Assembly: GCA_021432605.1 (NCBI GenBank)
Contig: MU271143.1
Location: 2,675,277 to 2,739,276 of the forward strand
Length of the DNA stretch: 64,000 nt
Direction of reading: 5' to 3'
Source: Coniochaeta sp. PMI_546
Lineage: Eukaryota; Ascomycota; Sordariomycetes; Coniochaetales; Coniochaetaceae
The notes below the pieces were generated by a model, which had not been told where the DNA came from, did not search any database, and saw nothing but the letters and a program-made list of their open reading frames with translations. The position numbers were made by a program, and so were the translations under genes. Shown in pieces: positions 11,620 through 21,851 of this stretch (its first letter is position 1; every line of letters begins with the position of its first letter).

Positions 11620-12081
11620 GTTCACTGGCGTAAGGCCGGAGTATACACAGCTTGCACGACGAGGAGTTTAGGTAGAAACAAGTAGATCAAATTTTAGCCA
11701 ACAGATCCAAGTCAGCCATCTAGCGAAAAGAAGAAACCCGTCTCGCGCGGTCTCTGCTTCGCAGACAGAGTGCGCTTTGTTGACAGCAACGAGAAGGTAC
11801 TGCTACAGTTTCGATGGTCTAGCAGAGAAACATGACGTCCAGTGGATTCGTTGTTTACAAGGGTGCTTGCTTCCTTATCTTATCGCCGCGGCCGCCTTGA
11901 TGGAGGGGTAGCCACACCACGGTAACCATGTACACAATTGTGCTGCAAGTAATGTATACCGGTAGTACACGGTGCAGAGGCCACGACAAACAGTCGAATT
12001 AACCCAAGCTCACATGTGCTCATTAAGACTAAGGAGTTCAGGGGTTTGACACCTGCGTCTCTGCCTTCATATACGTATCCC
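11620..12081. other. Spacer: CHM7 promoter and TRS85 3' region
   Basis: 462 bp. It should contain the CHM7 promoter (minus strand) and the TRS85 3' UTR. No strong TATA box or gene was recognised. Confidence 0.5.
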
Positions 12082-14463
12082 TCACCCGAATCCATTCTTA
12101 TCCGTCTTGCCCTCCCCTCCATCCTCGTCCGAGGCGAGCAGATGTGCGGGCACAAGCGGAGTAAGCGGTGCCGTCTCCAGGCCTGCAACACCCGCGCCGC
12201 CCTGAGCCGTAATTAAGCTCATTCGCCGTGATCTCTTACGATCTAGCGGCACGCTCTCCTCCTCTACAGCTTCCTCCCCTTCGCTATCACCAGCCTCCTG
12301 TCTCCCAGTCCCATCATCATGCAAAGAAAGACCCTCCTTTAACTGCGCCTGTAGCTGCGCAATGAACTCGCTCGCTAGAGCAAACTTCTGGACGCCGTAC
12401 TCGCTCGGCAACGAAGAGTACATCCTCCTCGCTTCGTTTAGACACCTCTGTGCCTGGATGAATTTGGTCTGCTTGATCCATGCCTCGGAGCCCAGAACGC
12501 TCCAGAGGGCTGATTTCCGCCTCCTGCTGCCCCAAGCTTGAGACCCCGTGCCAGTCTTGCTTGCGTAGCAAACAGCCATTCGCTCTTTGATAAGAGCCTC
12601 TCCAACAGCCCCTACCAACCTCTCATCCAGTAACCTGATGCCTAGCTTGACAGCTTCGTCAATCCCTGATCCGCCTCGTAGTCGGAGAAGCTCGACCGCA
12701 AGGACTAAACAGCGGAGAGCGCCGAACTGCGAGCCGCACCGGATGGTGTACGAGTAGAGAGCCTGCTCGAGCATGCCGTTGATCGTCTCGATCCGTGTCT
12801 TGGAAGACATATTCTGCGGCATGATCAGCAGCGCCAGCGCCGCCATCTCGCTGGCCGCAGCGTGGTACTTCCACGCCTTATCGTTCTGGAAGTCCCCCCG
12901 CAGCAGATCGTAGGTCGACATGGCCAGTTTCCAGTCCCTAAGCATAAACGCGTAGTCGGCGAGTTTCCTCATTATCGCTTCCGGTGTGTCTGGCCGGTAG
13001 AAGCCCAGCGATTCGAAATTCGACGATCCGGTACCTCCACTGCTTGTCGACGTCCTGCTGCTGCTACCGAATGCCCATCGCTTTGATAAACTCATGAACC
13101 GGCCGCTCAGACCGCGCCGCCGTGACGCAACCTGGTCATTCCACACCGACACATTGCGCTCCATAGTCGGCACGATCGACGACGTGACCATTTCCCTAAT
13201 GAACGTCCGTATCGCCGTTGCGTCTGACTCGAAGATGTATCGCGTAGGATCCTCGAAGTCCTCATGTTGATCGGTCTTCTCTATTATCTCAAGCTCTTCC
13301 CCCGGAGTCATCCACTCACTTCTTGGTAACGGTATGCTGTCATCGTCCGTCTCTGCACTCTGCGAGCTCCGCAACCTGAGCATGTGACAGTGCAGCCCCA
13401 GGTGCCGCTTCATCTGCTCAAACAGCGCCATAGATTTCGTAATGTCACTTCGTTCCTCGTCGTGCACAAGCACATAGTACCGTAAATACTCCGGGTCAAC
13501 CCAGACCGGCAACCTCCTCTCCCCTTGGCTTGTCTCGGTATACAGCCTCCGCAACGTTTCTATTGGTGCCGGGTTCCGCGAACTGATGGCTATAACGCTC
13601 GCAACGGGGTGCGCAAACGTCTCGTGCGCAGCGAGCGGGATGCCGGACAGCAGCCGCCGCAGGTAAAGCGAGTAATACGGGCTCGTGGCGTCGACATCCA
13701 GCCCCTGCCGTACCGGCGTAGTGGGGTGTTCATGGCCCATGAACGCGTCCTCGGCATAGCTCAGATGCCGGTCGACCACAGCCTCGACCTGCGCTACCCG
13801 ATTGCTGTTCCGCGGCGCACCATTCACCGTCCCTGGTGGCGGACTTCTCAGACCGGGACCGCCTCCGAGAGGCTCCGGCTCCTCGACGCCCTCGCCGAAC
13901 CGCACGAAGCGCACCGAGAAGTCGTCCCAGCTCTTGGAACCGCCTATGCTGTCCCTCACGCTCACCCGGCCCTGTACGCGCTCGCCGAATGGGCGGAGAA
14001 GCCCCCACAGGCCGCCCTCGATCCCCTTTTCGCGGACTAGCTCGTCCACGTCCTGGCTCCCGTAGACGGCAACATGCGGTACGAAGCTCTTGAGCACCAG
14101 GTTCAGCGGATCGCCGGGATTATCGGCGGCAGCGGTGTCGAGGAGGGATTGCTTGAAGCCGGTATTGCCGAAGACGGAGCCGGTCATGAGCGAGCTGCTC
14201 GATGCGCGGGAACCTGGCGCGGGGGACGAGGAGCGCGAGCCGGGAGGCGTGAGGGTTGAGGCGAAGAGCGAGGCTGTCGAGGGGTTGGAGCGGCGGTCGC
14301 GGTAGGGAAGAGATATGGTTGAGGCGGAGAGGGGGTCATTGGCGGCGGTGGGGAGGGGTTGGCTTGGGAGAGGCTGCCGCTGCTTGGGAAGCTTTATGGG
14401 GGATGCTGCCAGGGGCAAGGATGATATTGGGTCTTGGGAGGAGGCATTGTCGGGGGACTGCAT
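12082..14463 (-). CDS. TRS85: TRAPPIII complex subunit Trs85 (TRAPPC8)
   Basis: An intronless frame of 793 residues. Trs85 marks the TRAPPIII complex, the Rab1/Ypt1 exchange factor used in autophagy and early secretion. Family sequence runs from about residue 115: LNLVLKSFVPHVAVYGSQDVD at the start of the conserved region, SPYYSLYLRRLLSGIPLAAHE, HPVASVIAISSRNPAPIE, LPVWVDPEYLRYYVLVHDE, DPTRYIFESDATAIRTFIRE, then ADYAFMLRDWKLAMSTYDLL and LEQALYSYTIR in the helical repeat part. The first ~110 residues are a Ser/Pro-rich low-complexity tail. The C-terminal ~90 residues are acidic and look disordered. The fungal protein is shorter than human TRAPPC8 because the C-terminal half is absent, as is usual in ascomycetes. 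Confidence 0.9.
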   Translation of the reverse strand: MQSPDNASSQDPISSLPLAASPIKLPKQRQPLPSQPLPTAANDPLSASTISLPYRDRRSNPSTASLFASTLTPPGSRSSSPAPGSRASSSSLMTGSVFGNTGFKQSLLDTAAADNPGDPLNLVLKSFVPHVAVYGSQDVDELVREKGIEGGLWGLLRPFGERVQGRVSVRDSIGGSKSWDDFSVRFVRFGEGVEEPEPLGGGPGLRSPPPGTVNGAPRNSNRVAQVEAVVDRHLSYAEDAFMGHEHPTTPVRQGLDVDATSPYYSLYLRRLLSGIPLAAHETFAHPVASVIAISSRNPAPIETLRRLYTETSQGERRLPVWVDPEYLRYYVLVHDEERSDITKSMALFEQMKRHLGLHCHMLRLRSSQSAETDDDSIPLPRSEWMTPGEELEIIEKTDQHEDFEDPTRYIFESDATAIRTFIREMVTSSIVPTMERNVSVWNDQVASRRRGLSGRFMSLSKRWAFGSSSRTSTSSGGTGSSNFESLGFYRPDTPEAIMRKLADYAFMLRDWKLAMSTYDLLRGDFQNDKAWKYHAAASEMAALALLIMPQNMSSKTRIETINGMLEQALYSYTIRCGSQFGALRCLVLAVELLRLRGGSGIDEAVKLGIRLLDERLVGAVGEALIKERMAVCYASKTGTGSQAWGSRRRKSALWSVLGSEAWIKQTKFIQAQRCLNEARRMYSSLPSEYGVQKFALASEFIAQLQAQLKEGLSLHDDGTGRQEAGDSEGEEAVEEESVPLDRKRSRRMSLITAQGGAGVAGLETAPLTPLVPAHLLASDEDGGEGKTDKNGFG

Positions 14464-15950
14464 GAATGATGTGTCTATGCGACGTAGAGAGAAGATAAAG
14501 TCGATTGTTGTCTGTGGTGTCGCCTTATTGTCGGAAGGGCTATCTTTTGCGTCGGTGTCCCCTTCGCTCGGAGCTGACGTCTGTCGAGGTGCACTTGTTA
14601 AGCGTTATCGGCGACGAGTGGCTTGGTGGGAAGCAGCTGCTAGAAACCAGCTGTAGTGAATCTAGTCTGATAGAAGGAGCTTGCGCCGGGAGAAGCGGTC
14701 GAGTAATGGCGGTCCACGCTTCGCGAGACAATTGAACGGAGCCGCTTTGACATTGGACGTCCAGATTGACTTGCAGCGATGTTGCTGTGCAGTGGAGCGG
14801 ACTCGGAAGCTAAGTGTGACGGACGCGCTAATCTAGGATAAGCAAGCTTCTCGAAGTCCTTCCTCAGCGCCAGCGCCTTATCGTTATCGTCCAGTGAGTT
14901 GCAGGGCATCTTCAACCAGGATCTTGGGGGCGGGAGGGAGACACCATTGTGCTCAACTCTAACTGGACGTCAACGACTGGGCTTCGTCCACTGAAACAAT
15001 TGTTCTCTCCCCTATATTTTCCTCAAGATTTGTCCTCCATGTTTGCCTCGAGGGAAGTACAAAACAACAGTAAATTGCATCATGTCAGCACGAGAGATGA
15101 GTGCTGGTCCACCACTTGTCATAAAATACGACACACGTCCTATTGTAGAGCGTATGAGGCAATACTCGATGTCTTGAGCGAGTTGCAATCCAGAATCAGT
15201 TGACACTTGAGGTAATGAGTTCTCGGTTCGTAGTATGGACCTCAGATCCAGGATTGTGCTTCTCGACAAGCAAACATGCTCCTGCTCCATCCCGGACAAA
15301 ACCTTACATATCAACCAGCAGTGTGAAAGGCTCGCCCCTCCCCCATGTATCGTTTACTGATGTATTCGAAATAGCTGCTTTCGTTCCCAAGCTGCGCGGA
15401 AAGACTAAGACGACTTGCTGATTGGCTACGGCACTGCTATTTAAGGCTGATTCGCCGTTTCGTTTGGGCCCGACGGCGTGGAACCTCACCGGCCGACACC
15501 TTGCCGCTGACGCTACTATTTTCGGCTGCACCGCCTCAAATCTTAACCTCCCGTAATCAATTCGCAGTCCGGCAACTTTCAAGTCCGAATCCCTTCCAAA
15601 TATGGTTTTCCTTTCCTAGATGGAAAGCTCCTTAGCATTCGTTTATTTTGGACCGGTGATCAGAGAAGTCAAGCGGCAATGCCTCGTTTCACGACACATG
15701 AATAGCCTGTATACTGGCTCACACCTCAACCTTTTCTTCTGTTTCTTCCTCTCTTTCAGCTGTTTTGCGTCTCAGTGCCAGTATAACTTCATTAGTTTTT
15801 CGAGCTTGTTATCATTGACAAGCTGTCAGACGTAGTGGCACTGGACCCTAGGTGTTTATTCACTTCTTGAGCTATCTTTAAGCTCTTTCTGTTCTTGATC
15901 TGTTCATCCTCTCGTCGTCTCTGCCGATATACAGGGGGAATAGAGTCAAA
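14464..15950. other. Divergent intergenic region, TRS85 / DUF7053 gene
   Basis: About 1.5 kb holding two promoters facing outward. Short open frames on both strands have no family match, and their composition looks non-coding. T-rich pyrimidine tracts at 15730-15800 precede the DUF7053 start, as is common for fungal leaders. No RNA gene or repeat was recognised. Confidence 0.5.
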
Positions 15951-17333
15951 ATGTCTAAACGGACAACATTCACGACGATCAGCCCCTTGCCGCACGGCAT
16001 CACTCGGGACATCGTCGTCGAGTTCTTACACAATCATCAAGAGATGATAGATTTGAACCCTTTAGTCAAGGAACGCCATTGCATCAAGCCTCCCGCTCAC
16101 GCGACGCCTGAAGAGTTCCACTGTACATGGTACTCATTGACGGATAGAATATCATATCTTCCCGGCGGGCTGGCGAATGGCGATGTCACATATACCTGCG
16201 CATTCCATGATTTACCGAACGGAATCCAAACGCACTGTTATGCCCCAGCCGGTTTGAGTACGTTGTGCACAAGTCCCCTCCGTCTCTGCCCTGATGTCTA
16301 AGTAATATCCTTCATAGATATCCGAGACAAATGGACTATCAATGGCTCGCTACCAGGTGAACCAATCGAGCCAGTGGAACTAGGCCTCGGTGCTCCTATA
16401 ACAGGTCTTTACATCCGCGAGGATGTTGACATGAAATGCAACATCGTCATGACCAATTTTGTCAAGAAAACGCTGAAGAAATCTCATGCGGCTCTTATCG
16501 AACGGCTCAAGGTCAAGGCCCAGATTGTGGCCGCCGCCGAGGCAAATGAACGTCTAGCTAGCGGCCTATCACCCTCCTCATCTTCGGCGTCGGTTCGGAG
16601 CGACCTTAGCAGCCACCCGTGGACACCAGCGAGCTCCGCGTCCTCTTCCCCTCCGTCAGTCCAGTCTTTTGTGCCTCAGCTGAGGAGCAACAACAACACG
16701 CCTCCTCGAATACCACCACCTTACCAATCGCCGCCATCTACAGGTCCTTCGTCTGGATTTTCAAGCCCACACGCCCAATATACCTTGTCGTCGCCCCCCA
16801 TCTCCAGACCGCAATCCTGCGCTTCCTTTGGACCTAACAGCCAACCATACCAAAATCAACCCCGATATAACTCCATACCGTCTCCACCCCAACACCAGCA
16901 ACATTCCTCGCCACCAGCTTACGGCCGCTACGACTCAGCACCACAACAACAACGGGCCCAGCCAATGTACCAATACCTCCCGGCACAACAGCAAAATCCA
17001 GACCGCAGTTCAGTTCCAGAACCTCTGCGACTGCGTCAGACCTCTACTCGTTCCACGAGCTCCGCCGCCTCCGTCGTACCTACACCGAACTCTCTGTACC
17101 GAGACGCACACGGCCGCGTCACCTGGGCCGCCATCAAGGCCCAGCCCAGCGTACGGTACCGTGTCGCTCACCCGGACTATCCGCAGATGAACCCTTATGC
17201 GGCCGATCTGGATCGTCAGGTACCATGCCAGGGCCCCGTGCGAGCAGCGCATGGCGTAGGGCTCGGTCACGTCGCCGTACACAAGGTTGAGGCTACTCTT
17301 CAGGGGCCGTTTGTTGCGGAGCTGGAGGGGTGA
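15951..17333 (+). CDS. DUF7053 domain protein with Pro/Ser/Gln-rich tail
   Basis: Exons 15951-16257 and 16318-17333 encode 440 residues; the 60-nt intron leaves N-I-R-D at the joint. The first ~165 residues form the fungal DUF7053 domain (KRTTFTTISPLPHGITRDIVVEFLH, DRISYLPGG, VTYTCAFHDLPNGIQTHCYAP, DIRDKWTINGS, LYIREDVDMKCNIVMTNFVKKTL). Its fold is thought to be START/Bet v1-like, but no function is established. A helix (SHAALIERLKVKAQIV) ends the domain. After it comes a long disordered segment rich in Pro, Ser and Gln, and a VTWAAIKAQP piece. The last ~40 residues are less low-complex and may be real or a shifted end. Role unknown. Confidence 0.8.
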
Positions 17334-17848
17334 AGGTTCAACGACAGTCATTTCATATTTGTTTATTTATCAAGGCATCGCAAGGCGTTGGCTGGCGAAC
17401 TCGGATTTCTCATGCATTCTGCCATCATAGCATGAGAATTTTTCTTTATTTTTTCTTCTTTTCTTTTTGGACACTGAATGATCTTATTCGGTTACGTGAG
17501 ATATTTTGGTCACAAAAGCATGTTATACCCCGGAGAACAAGATAAGACTCTCATCGAGTTCCGTGCAGTGCAAAAAAATAACTTGGTCAAGTGAAATACC
17601 CTACGCAATGCAATGTAGAAAAATCCAATCCAATCCACTGACCTCTATCTACTTTGATGGCCATAGCCAACCATCCACACTCCAATTCCCGGATAAGACG
17701 AGCCGGCACAGCCGACAGTCTACAGGCAATGTTCTCCTGAGCCACTCTTTCCATCCCTAGTTTTCATCCCTAGTTACATCCATATCTGGTCTCCATCTCA
17801 ATCCATCATCCCTCGGGAGATATCTCATCAAAGGCGACAAAGGTCCTT
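17334..17848. other. Convergent spacer with T-rich tract
   Basis: 515 bp between the DUF7053 gene and the wall-protein gene. A TTTTTC/TTCTT-rich tract lies at about 17440-17470. No gene is seen; likely 3' UTRs. Confidence 0.5.
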
Positions 17849-18528
17849 TTATAGCGCAGCGACGCCATAGACAGCAATACCGACGGCAGCGGCCAGGAGA
17901 CCGGCAAAGGCGGTCTCGCGACCGGCACCGGCGACTGTGACGTACGGGGTGCTGGTTGCGCCGCCGGGAATGCGGGTCACGGTGCCGAGGCCTGTGGAGG
18001 CGGTGACCACGGCGGGGGACTTGCAGGTGGTGCAGGCCGGTTGAGTTGGGACCTTGTTTGTGCTTCTTGTTAGGTGATGTGTCGCTCAGAGGTTGCAGGG
18101 AGGGAGAGTTAAGAACTTACGGGCTTGACGACAGTGCAAGGGCAGTTGGTGACGGTCAGGGTGGTGGGCTCGGTGACGGTGTAGCAGATGTCGTTGATGG
18201 TCAAGATGGTAGGTTGAGGGCAGTAGGTGGTGAAGGCAGTTACGAAGACGGTGGTGGTGAGGTTGCCGTAGAGGCTGGCGGTCGTGGTGGATGTGAAGGT
18301 CGGGTTGACGATGAGTGACGACGACAACACGGTCGTCGTAGAACCGGCCGTGGAGGTGGATATGCCGGTCGATGTACTGACGGTGACCGAGGTCGAGGTC
18401 GAGGTGTCTGTGGGCACCACGGTCGTTGAGGACTCGGTCGTCAACGAGGTGCTGGTCTCGGTGGTGACGGTTGTCTGGGCGGCGACGGCGGCCGCGAAGA
18501 CGGAGAGGAGGAGGCTGGAATATTGCAT
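17849..18528 (-). CDS. GPI-anchored Ser/Thr-rich cell-wall protein (CCG-6-like)
   Basis: Exons 18528-18121 and 18052-17849 encode 203 residues. Residues 1-17 form a signal peptide (MQYSSLLLSVFAAAVAA). About 55 residues of Thr/Ser follow, likely O-mannosylated. Next is a conserved cysteine core, TYCPQPTILTINDICYTVTEPTTLTVTNCPCTV in outline (Cys at CPQP, DICY, NCPC), then PACTTCKSPAV. The C-terminus is hydrophobic (FAGLLAAAVGIAVYGVAAL) after a small-residue patch, as expected for GPI attachment. This matches the clock-controlled gene-6 type of wall proteins in filamentous ascomycetes; the family link is from memory of the TVTNCPCTV motif. TATAAAAA on the minus strand at 18604-18611 sits ~80 bp before the ATG and suggests regulated, strong expression. 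Confidence 0.82.
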
Positions 18529-19614
18529 CTTGACGAAGTCTTTTGGTTTCTGCGGCCGGTTGAGACTTTGCTGGGCAAGGCGAGTAAGGAGAGAGTTTGT
18601 GATTTTTTATATCCGTGAATAGGAGAAGGGTTCAAAAGAGTGACTGTGTCTAAAAGAGCGACGAAGGGTGGGAACTACTACGTGTACTGAATTCAACCAA
18701 AATGCTGGAGGTTTGGGCAAGGCCATTCTTTATACACCTGTTGCCGGATTCAACCACATCACGAGAATGCCTTCAGATGAAGAGTCGCGAAGCCCCTGGC
18801 CAATCACGAATTCGGCAGAACGTCCCGGATCATAACAACGCTTGGTATGTCGAGTGGACCAGAAGTCATAACGACTTGACGAAATGAAGAATGAGGAGTG
18901 GATGAGGAGTGGATGGCTGGGGATGGAAAGTCGCGGCAACTTCACAAATATGTTCAGGAACCAAAAATGTCAACTGAGCTGGACGGGTAGTCGTCCATTC
19001 CAAGCAGAGGTGGTGGACGTGAAACGCTCGCGCCACGTTAATTTTGCAACATTCCAGCACACAACATCGACGATTGATGGGCCTAGAGCGGTCTTGCGAA
19101 TTGAGAAGCCAAGCTCCCTTCGACTGTTATTTCTGAGACCAGAGAAGGGTCTGGGTATTGATGTCTCAAAACCGACACGAGGTGCGGTGCCCCAAGAAAA
19201 CTCATGTACATCTTATTTTTGTTCGATGCGCTGTCCGCCGTTCGCCATGCACGAGAACTTATCCGTCCCCTCCAGATGCGCGAAAACAAAATTACTGCCC
19301 GCCCCGTGGATGCGAAATACCATTCTCAGCCAGATTTATAGGATAACACCGCCCACAAAACAAAACCCTCCCTGCCGAGCCGCCTATGGATATGGGGTCG
19401 CAGTGTCGTCAACGGCAGACCGAATCTCCCGCTAGAGCCGGCAATCGCAGGACGCACCAGCACGCGGCCGTACCATGGTAAGTCGTCCAACAGTCAAACG
19501 CCGCTAGGTTAAAGGATTTCGCATGACCCGCGAAGGTATTAGAGAGATCTTTTGTGCGGCAACTCGTCAAGTCCTGAAGGTCGCGATTAGAGGATGCGAC
19601 TATGTCACAATGGC
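18529..19614. other. Intergenic: wall-protein promoter and flbA 3' region
   Basis: About 1.1 kb. It contains the TATA box of the wall-protein gene (18604-18611, minus strand) and the 3' flank of flbA. The word GGATGAGGAGT is partly repeated at 18890-18912. No further gene was recognised. Confidence 0.5.
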
Positions 19615-21851
19615 TCATTTGCTCCGCGTCGATCGGCTCTGGCTGCGCTCAGGGACGCGGCCCTGAGTATGTGTTGGAATCGCGTCAAAATCATAGTTCT
19701 TCAACGTCTGCTCGTACTTTGGGCTGCGAAGAAACTTCGGGACCGAGTCCTAGGCTGAATGTCAGCTCGTGTACATGAGTTACACCGTGTCCGCATGTGT
19801 GTAAACTTACGCTTGCCATTAGCTTGAACACGGCATTCTGAGCGTCTTCAAAGAGAGACGTAACTTCATGCAGCGTATCGATCATGGCAACATCCTGTCC
19901 CACCGCCTTGGTCATGCGAGTAGCTAGATTGTTCCGCAGCTGATGATCGATGTTCAGCTCGCACGGCGATCCGGGTGCCAGGAAGGCGTTGTAGATGCCG
20001 TACGCCTGGGCCATGATCTCCTTGATCCCGTCCATGGAAGCCGCGTTACCAGGGCTCTTTTGCGCGGCTCGGATAGCGCCGCGACACTGACGGACAAACT
20101 CGTCGACGTCGATATAGAAGGATAAATTCTCCTCGCAGTGTGTCTCCCTGAGGTTCTCGCGGAACAGCAACCGCAGCGCCGCATCATTGAGAATCTTGTC
20201 TAGCCTCTGTGTGTTGGAGTCTCGCGCAATGCCACCTCTAGCCGTGACCGCAGTCTCGCTCTCTGACGTTCTGCCCCGTGACAACGAACCGTTGATCAGA
20301 TCCTTCCCCTTGGACGTAAGCTGGTAAATGGCATGCTTCGTTGGCTGGAACAAGTGGCTCCCGCCGAATTGCGCCATATGAGTACGGTCCTGTTGGATGC
20401 TTTCGATCAGGTCATACTCGACGAAGAGAGAAGCAATTTCCAGCGTCTCTCTCCTGTCAACAGTCGTGCAGCAGTCCATCAACCAGTCCGTAGCAGCTTT
20501 GCCAGTGAAAGTGTCCTTGTACGTCTTACCGCCAACTTTTCGATCGTTGGCCATCTTCACACCCGTCAGTCCGTCGCGGTAGTCACTCAGAGAGTCGGAA
20601 TCCGCCGAGCTGACGCTGGATTTGACGTTCGGTCCATTGGCGCCGACGAATCTCCTAAAGATAACCTCGATCGTCCCGCGATCAGTGACCAACTTGTCGG
20701 TCTGGCCATCTCTCTCAAGGATGACCAATTGGGACAGGGAATTGCCTATGAGCTCGGCAACCTGCTTCTGCTGGATGCCGTTCTTGGAGCAGAAGCGATC
20801 CAAAATGCAGATGCCCTTCGGCGTCAGCTGCCACACGGAGCCCTTCATCGTATAGACCTGCTGGTATCGCCCGTCTGCCGACTCGATGAACCTGGCCTCG
20901 AGAAACCTTTGGCATATCGAACGAGCCATATCCTTCGCCATGGAAAAGGTGGTCGTGGTCGTGGTCGTTACAATGCGCGAGGGATCTTTGGGGTCTGGCA
21001 TCCGGTTCGACTGGGAGAATTTGAGGGATCCGAGATTGTTGATAGCATCCTCAGAAAGGAAAGTGTGCTCTATTTTGGTTAACCGCACGCGGTGGGCTGA
21101 AAGCGGTAATAAGCTGACTATCAGCGTGGAGAACAAATCATTAAAGTCCTGCGAGGACAGTTAGCTTGCCCGTCCTGAATTACATCCTCAATATCACATT
21201 TGTAGTGGAAAGAACTCGTGCACGACCACCCGTAGTGCGGAGTCCAGTGCCGGTTGGGCAGATACGTACTTTTGTGAAAGGTCTGTCATCGTCCGTCATA
21301 CGGAGCAAGCGGGAGGATGTTTGATGCATCTTGTTGTCGGGGCGCGAGATATGGATTGGGAGGGGCCTGTTCGGATCGGTCTCGGCGTACGGCGTCGAAA
21401 ACTGGTTCCCACTCGAAGCCTTCCCCTCGCCGAGAAGCGTCGAAGACGAGGAGAAGTTGGACGAGGTTAAGCGGTGACGAGAAGGCTTCTCAGGACTGGG
21501 CCGGCCACTGCCGATCGCGGAATCAGGCCCTATAGACAGCCGGTTCAGAGACTGACGATGGCGCACTCGAGGCTCAGATAACCCAGAGAGAGTCTTATCG
21601 AGAGCGGCAGCAGCAAATGCGAAGAGACCGCCGTTCAAAGGCTGCTGGAGGTAGGTACTAAAGGAGGCAGCTGGGCCGTCTGTCGAGCTCGTAGGAAGGG
21701 GGGCGATGGAAGAGGGCGACAGCGGCGAAGATGAGGAAACAGGCTGGGTTTTGTTGTCCTGGTTCTGAGACTGGGTACTATTACTAGCGGCGGCGGTAGT
21801 GCTGCTGGCTGTGGATTTACTTTGGCGGGAATTATGTGAGGCCGCAGCCAT
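19615..21851 (-). CDS. flbA: Regulator of G-protein signalling FlbA (DEP-DEP-RGS)
   Basis: Exons 21851-21270, 21148-19811 and 19749-19615 encode 684 residues (A. nidulans FlbA is ~719). FlbA speeds GTP hydrolysis by the G-alpha FadA/GNA-1 and so turns growth into sporulation. The first ~190 residues are Ser/Pro-rich. The exon joint RPFTK-DFNDLFSTLIVSLLPL starts the conserved part. Two DEP-like regions follow (KDMARSICQRFLEARFIES, and TFTGKAATDWLMDCCTTVDRRETLEIASLFVEYDLIE in outline). The RGS domain covers about residues 505-660 (RLDKILNDAALRLLFRENL, ETHCEENLSFYIDVDEF, INIDHQLRNNLATRM-type helix, LFEDAQNAVFKLMASDSVPKFLRS). A 121-nt intron lies near the 5' end. The upstream DNA is unusually long and gene-free, as is typical of developmental regulators. 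Confidence 0.95.

Noticed and set aside
20333-21082. 249-codon frame opposite flbA.
   Set aside because: Shadow of the FlbA DEP region, no recognisable protein features.
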